Assembly: GCF_031457275.1 (NCBI RefSeq)
Contig: NZ_JAVDWH010000001.1
Coordinates: forward strand, 124,001-188,000
Origin: Aeromicrobium panaciterrae
GTDB lineage: Bacteria > Actinomycetota > Actinomycetes > Propionibacteriales > Nocardioidaceae
Reading direction: 5' to 3'
DNA: 64,000 nucleotides
Below are positions 8,241 to 15,973 of this stretch, in pieces. Under the pieces are notes generated by a model. The model was given only the letters and a program-made list of their open reading frames with translations. It was not told the DNA's origin and ran no database searches. Position 1 is the first letter of the stretch. Each line of letters starts with the position of its first letter. Made by a program: the position numbers and the translations under genes.

Positions 8241-8971
8241 GACGAAGCAGACTCCGGCTTGCGCAGATAGAGCACCATGCTCTTGCCGATGACCGGGTTG
8301 AGGAGCTTCTCCGCGAATCGCGTCACCGTGCTGTAGCGAGGCGTCTTCATGATGTCCCACACCAGAACCTGGTGGTAGGCCTTCACGAGCGGGTTGTCGT
8401 CGTTCTTGACGCCCACTGCGCACTTGAGCCACCAGTAGGGCGAGTGCAGACCGTGCGCGTAGTCGATCTCTTCGAACTCCATGCCGGCGTTGACGAGCTT
8501 GCCGATCAGCTCCTTGTCGGAGTAGATGCGGATGTGACCGCCAGGCGTGTTGTGGTAATCCTCGGAGAGCTTCCAGCAGACGATCTCTGGCAGCCAACGG
8601 GGCACCGTGATGGCCATCGTGCCACCGGGACGCAGAACGCGTACGAGCTCGTTGATCGCCTGGATGTCGGCGGGGATGTGCTCGAGGATCTCGGATGCGA
8701 TGACCCGGTCGAACTCGCCATCAGCGAAGGGAAGCGCCAGGGCGTCACCCTCCTTGATGTCGGCAGACGCGCCCTCGGGCACTTCGCCGGCTTCCTTCAT
8801 CGCACCGAACAGGTCGAGCACGTTGGCCAGTTCATCGGCGTCCTGATCGAATGCGATCACGTCGGCACCGCGGCGGTACATCTCGAACGAGTGCCGGCCA
8901 GCGCCAGCTCCCACATCGATAACACGCTCGCCCGGCTTGAGACCGAGACGGTCAAAGTCAATCGTCAGCAC
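8237..8971 (-). CDS. SAM-dependent methyltransferase (UbiE/Rv0224c-like)
   Basis: GTG 8971 begins directly after the stop of the upstream glycosyltransferase. The 244-residue product has the class I SAM fold: 'VIDVGAGAGRH' (18-28) binds SAM, 'IAFDQD' supplies the acidic ribose ligand and 'ASEILEHI' is the motif III region. The company of a GT4 glycosyltransferase recalls the Rv0224c/Rv0225 neighbourhood in M. tuberculosis. It probably methylates a lipid or sugar intermediate made by the operon. The substrate is not assignable. Confidence 0.8.
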   Translation of the reverse strand: MLTIDFDRLGLKPGERVIDVGAGAGRHSFEMYRRGADVIAFDQDADELANVLDLFGAMKEAGEVPEGASADIKEGDALALPFADGEFDRVIASEILEHIPADIQAINELVRVLRPGGTMAITVPRWLPEIVCWKLSEDYHNTPGGHIRIYSDKELIGKLVNAGMEFEEIDYAHGLHSPYWWLKCAVGVKNDDNPLVKAYHQVLVWDIMKTPRYSTVTRFAEKLLNPVIGKSMVLYLRKPESASS

Positions 8972-10222
8972 TTACTTCTCCCCTGCATTCTTTGCTGCAT
9001 GAGCAGCGATCACTTCTTCGTATGCGGCAGCCGTGGACTTGGCTACGGCACTCCAGCTGAACATCTCGAGTACGCGCTCGCGTCCGGCCTTGCCCATCGC
9101 CTCGCGGCGCTTGGGGTCGTCGAGCAGATCGGCAATGGCCGCTTCGAGCTCTCCGACGTCGCCAGGAGTCACGAGCTTGGCGCAGACGCCATCCTCACCG
9201 ACAACCTCAGGGATCGCGCCGGCACGGCTTACGACGAGCGGGGTGGCGCACGCCATCAGTTCGGCGGTCGGCAGCGAGAAGCCTTCGTACAGTGACGGGA
9301 CGCAGGCGAGCTCAGCAGAGCCCATGATGTCGACCAACTCAGCGTCGCTGATGCCGTTGACGAACCGGACGTGCTCAGCGATGCCGAGATCGTCGATGAG
9401 CTTCTCCGTGCGTCCGCCAGCCTTGGGCGTCGTGACGAGCACGAGTTCGAGATGATCGCGCTCGGTACGCAACTTGGCAAAGGCCTCCAGCAGCGTCGCG
9501 ATTCCCTTCATCGGGGCATCGGCACTGGCCATGGCCATAATTCGACCCGGTACGCGCGGGGCTGTCGGCGGTACGAACACGTCGTCAACACCCAACGTGA
9601 TGACCTCGAGGACCGAAGGATCAACGCCGAAGTCGGCGATGATGTCGCGGCGACTCGACTCCGAGACCGTGAGGATCTTGGTGAGCTGTTTGGCGACTCG
9701 CTTCTGCATACGCAGGAAGCCGTACCAGCGACGAGTGCTGACCTTCTTGCGAAGCGGAGCCTGCGCCAGATCGATTCGGCGATCGAACGTGATCGGGTGA
9801 TGGATCGTGGTGATGAGCGGGAAGCCCAGCTCGGCGATGTCGAGCATGCCCGAGCCGACCGTCTGGTTGTCGTGGACGATGTCGAAGTCGCCAACTCGGT
9901 CCTTCATCAGGCGAGCAGCGCGCTTGCTGAACGTCTTGGGCTCGGGGAATCCGGCGGTGCACATCGTGAGGAATTCCTCGACGTCGAGCAGGTCGCGGAA
10001 CTCCTTGGCCTTCGGGATGCGGAACGGGTCGGGCTCGCGGTAGAGGTCAAGCGACGGCACCTTGTGCAGGATGACGCCTTCGTCGAGCTCCGGGTAGGGC
10101 TGACCCGAGTAGACCTCGACGTGGTGACCGAGCTCAACCAGCTCACGGCTCAGGTGTCGGAGGTAGACGCCCTGACCACCGCAATGTGGCTTGCTGCGGT
10201 AAGACATGAATGCGATACGCAC
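8972..10222 (-). CDS. GT4-family glycosyltransferase
   Basis: The 416-residue protein starts at ATG 10222 behind GGAGGCG. It opens with 'YRSKPHCGGQGVYLRHL', the acceptor-side glycine loop of GT-B enzymes. The C-terminal donor domain contains 'PSLYEGFSLPTAELMA', the E-x7-E retaining GT4 motif, followed by 'VVGEDGVCAKLV'. It is the first gene of a three-gene minus-strand operon with the methyltransferase and the toroid protein, with zero spacing between the first two. It should transfer a sugar from a nucleotide donor at the cytosolic membrane face. Donor and acceptor are unknown. Confidence 0.85.
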   Translation of the reverse strand: MRIAFMSYRSKPHCGGQGVYLRHLSRELVELGHHVEVYSGQPYPELDEGVILHKVPSLDLYREPDPFRIPKAKEFRDLLDVEEFLTMCTAGFPEPKTFSKRAARLMKDRVGDFDIVHDNQTVGSGMLDIAELGFPLITTIHHPITFDRRIDLAQAPLRKKVSTRRWYGFLRMQKRVAKQLTKILTVSESSRRDIIADFGVDPSVLEVITLGVDDVFVPPTAPRVPGRIMAMASADAPMKGIATLLEAFAKLRTERDHLELVLVTTPKAGGRTEKLIDDLGIAEHVRFVNGISDAELVDIMGSAELACVPSLYEGFSLPTAELMACATPLVVSRAGAIPEVVGEDGVCAKLVTPGDVGELEAAIADLLDDPKRREAMGKAGRERVLEMFSWSAVAKSTAAAYEEVIAAHAAKNAGEK

Positions 10223-10245
10223 GTGGCGCCTCCGTCGGGTTGTGC

Positions 10246-10270
10246 AAGTTCAGTGCACTTGACTGAACTT
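10246..10270. promoter_or_regulatory. Perfect 9-bp inverted repeat upstream of the glycosyltransferase operon
   Basis: AAGTTCAGT and ACTGAACTT are exact inverted repeats separated by 7 bases (GCACTTG). The site lies 24 bases upstream of the GT4 start codon in a 107-base gap that holds no gene. A symmetric site of this size is typical for a TetR or GntR dimer. It does not match the KstR consensus found elsewhere in the window, so a different regulator is expected. Confidence 0.5.
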
Positions 10271-10329
10271 TCAATTGTCTCGCGACCAGGGGTCAATGAG
10301 GAAATTCTGGCACTGAGGCCTTCGTCACC

Positions 10330-11115
10330 TCAGCGTCCGGAATTTTTCCCACTGTTGCCCGGGTAGAACGTGTGGCTTGCTGTGACCCCGCCATCGACGG
10401 CAAATTCGCCGCCCGTGGTGTAACCGCTCTCGTCGCTCGCCAAGTACACGTACAACGGTGCGATGTCCTCAGGCGTTCCAACGCGCTCAAGCGGAATGCG
10501 GGTCGATCCCCACTGCATGGCCGCTTCGCCGCCCTGCGCCTGGGTCATGGGGGTGTCGATCATGCCCGGGTGGACCGAGTTGACGCGCACGTTGTGGGCG
10601 CCGAGCTCGATCGCTGCGGACTTGGTCATGCCGCGGATGGCGAACTTCGTGCCGGCGTAGCCGGTCAGCGACGACATTCCGGCGAGGCCTTCGACCGAGG
10701 AGCAGTTGATGATCGAGCCCTGACGGTTGGCCTTCATCGCCGGGGCAACAGCGGCCATACCGAAGAACGTGCCCTTCATGTTGACATTGATCAACAGGTC
10801 CAGGTCCGACTCGAGCATCGTGTCGATCTCGCCGAAGCGCAGGACGCCGGCGTTGTTGACGAGCACGTTGACGGTTCCGCCCAAGCTGACTTCGGCGTCC
10901 TTGACGACCTCGGCCCACGAAGCCGGGTCGGCCACATCGAGGTGGCTGAAGAACGCAGCGTCGCCAAGCTCGTCGGCAAGCAGCTTGCCCGCGTCGTCGG
11001 CGACGTCGGCGATGATCACCTTGGCGCCTTCACGTACGAAGTGGCGCGCGATGGCCGCGCCCTGACCCTGTGCGCCACCAGTGATGATCGCGCGCTTACC
11101 CGCAAGACGGGACAT
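10330..11115 (-). CDS. SDR oxidoreductase, 3-alpha/20-beta-hydroxysteroid-dehydrogenase-like
   Basis: ATG 11115 is chosen because GGAGG lies 5 bases upstream. A more distal ATG at 11127 would put that site inside the gene. The 261-residue product has the Rossmann motif TGGAQGQG (12-19), NNAG (87-90), Ser140 and the Tyr153/Lys157 catalytic pair, so it is a classical SDR using NAD(H). It resembles FabG3/Rv2002-type hydroxysteroid dehydrogenases. It follows hsd4A by 29 bases and is probably the last gene of the fdxD-hsd4A operon, which supports a steroid hydroxyl/ketone substrate. Confidence 0.85.
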   Translation of the reverse strand: MSRLAGKRAIITGGAQGQGAAIARHFVREGAKVIIADVADDAGKLLADELGDAAFFSHLDVADPASWAEVVKDAEVSLGGTVNVLVNNAGVLRFGEIDTMLESDLDLLINVNMKGTFFGMAAVAPAMKANRQGSIINCSSVEGLAGMSSLTGYAGTKFAIRGMTKSAAIELGAHNVRVNSVHPGMIDTPMTQAQGGEAAMQWGSTRIPLERVGTPEDIAPLYVYLASDESGYTTGGEFAVDGGVTASHTFYPGNSGKNSGR

Positions 11116-11144
11116 GTGTTCCTCCATGAACGTAAGAAGTGAAG

Positions 11145-12038
11145 TTAGAGCGAAAGAATGGCGTCGGCTGCGAACGAGATCTCGGGATCCCGGTCAGCGA
11201 AGAAGCCGCCGAGGGACTTGTCGAGCTCCTCGGTGGACCAGATGTCGGCCGTGGTGTCGAAACGCTGCTCCACAACGGGTGCGGCGATCAGCGCCACCAT
11301 CCCGCCGTAGACGACGAAGACCTGACCGCTGATACGTGAAGCCGCCGGTGAGGCGAGGTACGCGACCAGCGGGGCTACGTGATCGGCGCTGTAGGGGTCG
11401 ATCGTCTTGCCAGACTCGTCTTCTCCGAACACCGCGGCAGTCATCGCCGTACGAGCGCGGGGGCAGATCGCGTTGGCGCGTACGCCGATGCGTGACAGCC
11501 CGCGAGCCGTCGTCAGCGTGAGCGCCGTGATGCCCGCCTTGGCGGCGGCGTAGTTGGCCTGGCCGGGCGAGCCAGTGAGGAACGCCTCGGATGCCGTGTT
11601 GATGACACTGGCATCGACGGGTGCGCCGGTCTCCTTGGCGAGTTGCTTCCAATGCGCTGCAGCATTGCGCGACAGCAGGAAGTGGCCCCGGAGGTGGATC
11701 TTGATGACGAGGTCGAACTCCTCGTCGGTCATGTTGAACAGCATCTTGTCGCGAGTGACGCCGGCGTTGTTGACCACGATGTCGAGGGAGCCGAAACTGT
11801 CGAGCGCCGTCTTCACGATCAGGTCAGCGGTGGCTCGCTCGCCGATGTCGCCGGGCGCAAATGCGACCTCGGCGCCCAGCGCCTTGATCTCATCGGCAGC
11901 CTCATCGGCCGCACCGGGAAGGTCATTGAGGACAATGCGTGCGCCGGCCTTCGCCAGGGCAACGGCTTCTGCACGCCCCAGGCCCGCGCCAGCACCGGTG
12001 ACGACCGCAGTGCGGCCGTCCAGAGAAATTGAGCTCAC
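11145..12038 (-). CDS. hsd4A: Hsd4A-like SDR: 17-beta-hydroxysteroid and beta-hydroxyacyl-CoA dehydrogenase
   Basis: The 297-residue product has TGAGAGLG (14-21), NNAG (90-93), Ser150 and Tyr163/Lys167. The C-terminal extension after residue 240 is the one found in MFE-2-type dehydrogenases. Hsd4A (Rv3502c) oxidises the 22-hydroxy side-chain acyl-CoA in cholesterol side-chain degradation and also 17-hydroxysteroids. Its start overlaps the stop of fdxD by 4 bases, the same gene pair as in M. tuberculosis next to mce4. The operon is headed by a KstR-type operator. Confidence 0.88.
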   Translation of the reverse strand: MSSISLDGRTAVVTGAGAGLGRAEAVALAKAGARIVLNDLPGAADEAADEIKALGAEVAFAPGDIGERATADLIVKTALDSFGSLDIVVNNAGVTRDKMLFNMTDEEFDLVIKIHLRGHFLLSRNAAAHWKQLAKETGAPVDASVINTASEAFLTGSPGQANYAAAKAGITALTLTTARGLSRIGVRANAICPRARTAMTAAVFGEDESGKTIDPYSADHVAPLVAYLASPAASRISGQVFVVYGGMVALIAAPVVEQRFDTTADIWSTEELDKSLGGFFADRDPEISFAADAILSL

Positions 12039-12238
12039 TCAGCGTCCTCGTTGATTCGAAGGGCGGACTTGGGGCAGACGGCCACGGCGCGCTGAACGCG
12101 ATCGCGGTTCTCGTCGGTCACCGTCGGGTCCTCAACCTGCAGGAAGTCATCGTCATCGACGAAAAACACGTCGGGTGCCATTGCCTCACACAAGGCGTTT
12201 GCCTCACATACGTCGAAGTCGACCTCGACCTTTGCCAT
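12035..12238 (-). CDS. fdxD: Small ferredoxin FdxD (3Fe-4S type)
   Basis: The product has 67 residues and an acidic composition. Cys11, Cys17 and Cys55, the last in a 'CP' dipeptide, are the three ligands left by the C-x5-C...C-P arrangement of single-cluster 3Fe-4S ferredoxins that serve P450 enzymes. It could feed CYP125 or another sterol oxygenase, though which one cannot be told. It is the first gene of the fdxD-hsd4A-SDR unit, with GAGGAG about 10 bases upstream of its ATG and the operator at 12268-12281. Confidence 0.9.
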   Translation of the reverse strand: MAKVEVDFDVCEANALCEAMAPDVFFVDDDDFLQVEDPTVTDENRDRVQRAVAVCPKSALRINEDAE

Positions 12239-12267
12239 CGCGGATCCGCTCCTCGGGACAGTAGAAC

Positions 12268-12281
12268 TAGAACGTGTTCTA
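12268..12281. promoter_or_regulatory. KstR operator of fdxD-hsd4A
   Basis: TAGAACGTGTTCTA matches TNNAACNNGTTNNA fully, with 6-base arms around GT. It sits 29 bases upstream of the fdxD start. A further TAGAAC half-site abuts it at 12262-12267, and TTCTA follows on the other side, so the region may bind more than one dimer. KstR is the TetR repressor of sterol catabolism in actinobacteria, relieved by a steroid-CoA ligand. Confidence 0.88.
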
Positions 12282-12283
12282 TT

Positions 12284-13048
12284 CTATCCCAGAGCGGTCA
12301 GTTTGGATATGGCCCAGTCGCCATCGCCGCGCGTCAACGTGACCACGAGGCTGTTCTGGCTGGCCTGCTGCTTGGCGGACTTCCCGACACCGGCAGTCGT
12401 CGTCTGGTTCAGGAACACCAGAACCTTGGCCTTGTGCTCAGTCGCGGAGATGATCGCCGAGGACACTGCGGTCGCCTGAAGCACGATCTCGTTCTTCACG
12501 GTGTTGGCCTTGACCTGCGACATCGTCGCGTCGTACTCCGTGCGGAACGACTTCGTCATACGAGCGCGAGCTGTCTCCATGTCGTTGTCGAACGTCTTGT
12601 AGTCGTACGACAGCGTGCGCGTAGCCAGGTCGGCGGCCGAGATGAGCACCTCAGTACGCGCGTCGTCACCAACCAGAACTCCGTTCGACGTCGTGCTGGC
12701 CGAACCTTGTTCAGCTTGCCACCACAGCGTGCCGATGCCCGCAGCGGCGAGCGCCACGAGTGTCGCCAAGACGAGTGTCAGGTTCTTGTAGAGCGGCGCG
12801 AGTCGTTCGGCGAAGGACGGGCGATCGGCCTTCAGATCATCGATGACCGTCGGCTCAGTCTTTGGTGCGACCTTCTTGGCCGGGACCTTCGTGGCCGGCG
12901 CCTTCGCGACCGGCTCAACAGTCGCAGTTTCGGGCTCGAGGATCGGAGTCACTTCGGACTGGCAGAAACGGCACTTGATCGCGGAGGCCTTGATGGTCTC
13001 CGCACAGAAGGGGCAGACGCGTTCGTCGCGCTTGAGCTTCGCCATCAT
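12284..13048 (-). CDS. Mce-associated membrane protein with an N-terminal zinc ribbon
   Basis: ATG 13048 overlaps the stop of the preceding gene (TGATG). The product has 254 residues. Residues 12-29 hold Cys12, Cys15, Cys26 and Cys29 in a CPFC...CRFC zinc ribbon. A Pro/Ala/Lys/Thr-rich linker follows, then one membrane helix (about 93-113), then a C-terminal extracytoplasmic domain with the 'RTEVLISAADLATRTLSYDYKTF' region typical of Mas proteins. Mas proteins are thought to stabilise or gate the Mce complex. The cytosolic ribbon on a Mas protein is unusual. It is the last gene of the mce4 operon. Confidence 0.85.
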   Translation of the reverse strand: MMAKLKRDERVCPFCAETIKASAIKCRFCQSEVTPILEPETATVEPVAKAPATKVPAKKVAPKTEPTVIDDLKADRPSFAERLAPLYKNLTLVLATLVALAAAGIGTLWWQAEQGSASTTSNGVLVGDDARTEVLISAADLATRTLSYDYKTFDNDMETARARMTKSFRTEYDATMSQVKANTVKNEIVLQATAVSSAIISATEHKAKVLVFLNQTTTAGVGKSAKQQASQNSLVVTLTRGDGDWAISKLTALG

Positions 13049-13554
13049 CAACCCACAAACTCGAGCTGCCGGACGAGCCAGCGGTTGTCCACCTTGGCCA
13101 TTGTCAGCTTCATGCGCCAGGACCGGTCCTCGACCTTGCCCTTGGTGCCCTTGTTCTGGACTTTGCTGCTCGCAGCGACGAACACGGAAGCCGAGTCGTC
13201 ATCCACGTCACCGAGGCCGATCTGGTCGACGTGGCCGGTGGAGATCGATTCCTGACTGACGGCCGCATCCTTCAGCGACTTCAGGGACGTCTCGTACTGC
13301 TTCTTGAACTCTCCGGTTGCACCTTCGAGAACACGCTTGGTCAGCTGATCCATCTTTCGGTGGTCAACAGCGAGAAAGGCCAGCGTCTCCGAGCGGGCAG
13401 CACGAGTGACATCGGCATATTGCTCGGCCCGAGCCTCGGACGGAGTGGTGCCCGGCGCCGCTGCGCTGCCGCGTACGGCGAACATGACCAGCCAGGCCAC
13501 GAGAACAGCGAGTGCGACTAGGAGTACAGCGTTCGTGGTGGAGATTCGTTTCAC
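13048..13554 (-). CDS. Mce-associated membrane protein (Mas4-like)
   Basis: GTG 13554 overlaps the mce4F stop (GTGA), giving 168 residues; farther in-frame starts lie inside mce4F. One membrane helix spans about residues 8-28, and the rest is the periplasm-side SnoaL-like Mas domain ending 'NRWLVRQLEFVG'. The position directly after mce4F, followed by a second Mas gene, is the standard layout of mce operons (Rv3493c/Rv3492c). It likely acts with the Mce4 hexamer in the envelope. Confidence 0.88.
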   Translation of the reverse strand: MKRISTTNAVLLVALAVLVAWLVMFAVRGSAAAPGTTPSEARAEQYADVTRAARSETLAFLAVDHRKMDQLTKRVLEGATGEFKKQYETSLKSLKDAAVSQESISTGHVDQIGLGDVDDDSASVFVAASSKVQNKGTKGKVEDRSWRMKLTMAKVDNRWLVRQLEFVG

Positions 13555-14681
13555 TGGTTCTTCCAGTCGAAGAGCGGAGGCGCGTACTTGGTGCCGCGCA
13601 TGTTGACTGGCGGGCCCGATGCGCACTGAGCTTCATAGTACGGAGGGACAAAAGACTCCTCCGAAGTCGGACGCCACTGCCCCGGCGGAAGGTAACCCTC
13701 GGTGCAGGCCCCAGGATCCTGGTTGAGGTTGAGGTTCACTCGTCCGAACTTCTGGCCGTCGGTCTGCGAACCGTCGGTGAGAGCCGAAGGTCCTGAAGAA
13801 ATGAGACGCGGGAACGTCACGAGGAGCTGCTCGAGAGCTGGCAGGCGTGCGTCGAGGACTTCGGTGACGCTGATCAGTGGCTTGAGCAGCGGCGGCAGAG
13901 ACTTGCGAAGCGTGCGAACCAGCCTCGTGACCTCGTCCGCCGAAGGTGCTGCCCGGTCAAGGATCGCGCGTACGTCCTTGTCCGACGTTGCCAGAGTTTC
14001 GGTCACGTCCGCGAGGTCCTTGGCGAACGACCGGATGTTGTCGGAATTGTCCTTCTGCGTCTGGAGGACCGTCTGCGCGTCGTCCAACAGTGCGAGAGTC
14101 TGCGGCTCATTTTCGACCGCGGCATCGATGAACTTCTGAGCGCTGTCGACCATCGATCGCAGCGGATTGGCGTTGTCGCGGAACATCGTGCCGAGCTCGG
14201 TGACGACCGTGTTGAGCTCGCTGACGTTCACGCTCGAGACGAACTTGTCGAGGTCCTGCAGGAGTACGTCCTCACCAAGCGGAAGGCTCTCGGCCGTGCC
14301 ACGCACGGTGTCGCCATCCTTGAGTAGTGGACCGTTCTTCGTCGTCGGCTCGAACGAGATGTACTGCTCACCGACAACACTGAGGTTGTGGACGAAGACG
14401 GGAGAATCGACCGGGATCTTGGTGTCCTCGTCGATGGCCAGATCGACCTGCAAACCGTCGCCCTTGACCTCCATCTTGGCGACCTTGCCGATCCTGACCC
14501 CGCGATAGCTTGCCTCGCTGCCCTCGTAGAGTCCGCCAGAATCCGGAAGCATCACGTGCACGGTGTAGCCGCGTCCCAGTGCCTGGTCGATGAAGCCGAG
14601 ATAGTTGGCACCGACGTACAGGATGCTCGTCACGCTCAGCACGACGAAGGCAACGAGTCTGACCTTGATTCCACGCCTCAT
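13551..14681 (-). CDS. mce4F: Mce4F, sterol-uptake MCE-domain protein
   Basis: The product has 376 residues with an N-terminal signal-anchor (about 8-30) and the MCE/MlaD domain ('DSGGLYEGSEASYRGVRIG'), then a long helical region rich in Leu/Asp. It ends in a non-helical tail with two cysteines. As the sixth MCE protein it should occupy one place in the hetero-hexameric ring and tunnel that carries sterol across the envelope. Its ATG overlaps the mce4E stop by 4 bases. The letter is assigned by order from mce4A. Confidence 0.92.
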   Translation of the reverse strand: MRRGIKVRLVAFVVLSVTSILYVGANYLGFIDQALGRGYTVHVMLPDSGGLYEGSEASYRGVRIGKVAKMEVKGDGLQVDLAIDEDTKIPVDSPVFVHNLSVVGEQYISFEPTTKNGPLLKDGDTVRGTAESLPLGEDVLLQDLDKFVSSVNVSELNTVVTELGTMFRDNANPLRSMVDSAQKFIDAAVENEPQTLALLDDAQTVLQTQKDNSDNIRSFAKDLADVTETLATSDKDVRAILDRAAPSADEVTRLVRTLRKSLPPLLKPLISVTEVLDARLPALEQLLVTFPRLISSGPSALTDGSQTDGQKFGRVNLNLNQDPGACTEGYLPPGQWRPTSEESFVPPYYEAQCASGPPVNMRGTKYAPPLFDWKNQ

Positions 14682-15973
14682 CGTTTGCCTCCTCCCGCTA
14701 GTCCGCCAATGAGGTCCACGAGACCGTTGGACCCGGTGTCAGCGTCCGACTCGGCGCCGCTATCGCCCGACTTGCCGGTCAGGAGATCGTGGAGGAGCGT
14801 GTCTGGTTGTCCGTTTGCTGCCAGCGATTCCGGATCGGCGGCTTCGCACAGGGGAAGCAGAGGCAGCAATGCGCAGATCGGGTCGAACACTCCACTGGCC
14901 AAGCTACAGATGGGTGCCGTCGGAAGCCCGCGGCACAGAGTCACGATTTCGTCGAGCGTCGTCGGCAGCAAGCCACCTTCGCTGACAGGAGTGAGCTTGA
15001 CCTGCATCGAGAACACGACGTTGGCGAAGTCACCCTTGATCACGTCGGCTGCGTCGATCGGGAACGGGTAGCTGGAAGCCGTGACCAGGCCTGGGACCAG
15101 CGACTTGCCGGTATCCGACAAGTTGCGCAGCACGGGCTCGAGATGGCGGAGCTCCGCGATCAGGTCGTCCTTGGTCGCGTTGACCACCCGGGTGCCGACC
15201 ACGCCGAGCTTGTCGAGCTCAGCGAGCATGCCGACCAGCTGGTCGTGCTGGTCACGCAGAACATCGATCGCCGGCCCGGCTGCATCGATCGCTTTGCCGA
15301 TGGTCTCCTTCTCGCTGACCAGCGTCTGGCTCAAGCCGTTGATCGACTCGAGCGCGTTGATGATGTCGCCCTTCTGCGAGTCGAGCGTGCCGACGAGGGT
15401 GTTGACCTGGGTGAGCACGTCGCGCATCTTGTCGGTGCGACCGTCCATCATCGCGTTGAGCTCGCGAGTGATGGTCTGGAGCTGACCGAGACCACCACCG
15501 GTCAGCACAAAGGAGAGCGCGCCCAGGACTTCCTCGACCTCCGGGTTGCGACCGGTCCGATCCATCGGGATCACGTCGTTGGGGCCCAACTTGCCGGTGC
15601 CGGCAGGCTTGCCGTCGGCTCCGACTGGGGCCGAGAGCTCGACGTACTTCTCGCCGAGCAGGCTCGTCTGCCGAATCTCGGCGACTGCGTTGTCGGGCAG
15701 GACGACATCGTTGCGAACCAGCATCTTGACGCGGGCATTCCAACCCGACCGCACTATCTCCTCGACCTGCCCCACAGGTACGTCGCCGACCATGACGGCC
15801 GACCGGGGCACGACATTGAGCGCGTCGGAGAAGTCGGCGCTGATCTCGAAGCCGTTGTCCTTGCTGACCTTGTTGCCCGGCAGAGGCAGGTCATAGATGC
15901 CGTTGAACGTGCAGCCACTCAGCGCGAACGCGAGGACTGCCGCGATGACCACGTGGAACCGGCGAGACATCAT
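14678..15973 (-). CDS. mce4E: Mce4E, lipoprotein of the Mce4 complex
   Basis: The product has 431 residues. A signal peptide ends in the lipobox LSGC, with the lipidated Cys near residue 21, which is the hallmark of the E (LprN-like) subunit in every mce operon. The MCE domain follows ('PRSAVMVGDVPVGQVEEI'), then the helical needle region and a C-terminal domain with paired cysteines. It would anchor the MCE assembly to the membrane. Start and stop overlap both neighbours by 4 bases, implying strict coupling. Confidence 0.93.
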   Translation of the reverse strand: MMSRRFHVVIAAVLAFALSGCTFNGIYDLPLPGNKVSKDNGFEISADFSDALNVVPRSAVMVGDVPVGQVEEIVRSGWNARVKMLVRNDVVLPDNAVAEIRQTSLLGEKYVELSAPVGADGKPAGTGKLGPNDVIPMDRTGRNPEVEEVLGALSFVLTGGGLGQLQTITRELNAMMDGRTDKMRDVLTQVNTLVGTLDSQKGDIINALESINGLSQTLVSEKETIGKAIDAAGPAIDVLRDQHDQLVGMLAELDKLGVVGTRVVNATKDDLIAELRHLEPVLRNLSDTGKSLVPGLVTASSYPFPIDAADVIKGDFANVVFSMQVKLTPVSEGGLLPTTLDEIVTLCRGLPTAPICSLASGVFDPICALLPLLPLCEAADPESLAANGQPDTLLHDLLTGKSGDSGAESDADTGSNGLVDLIGGLAGGGKR

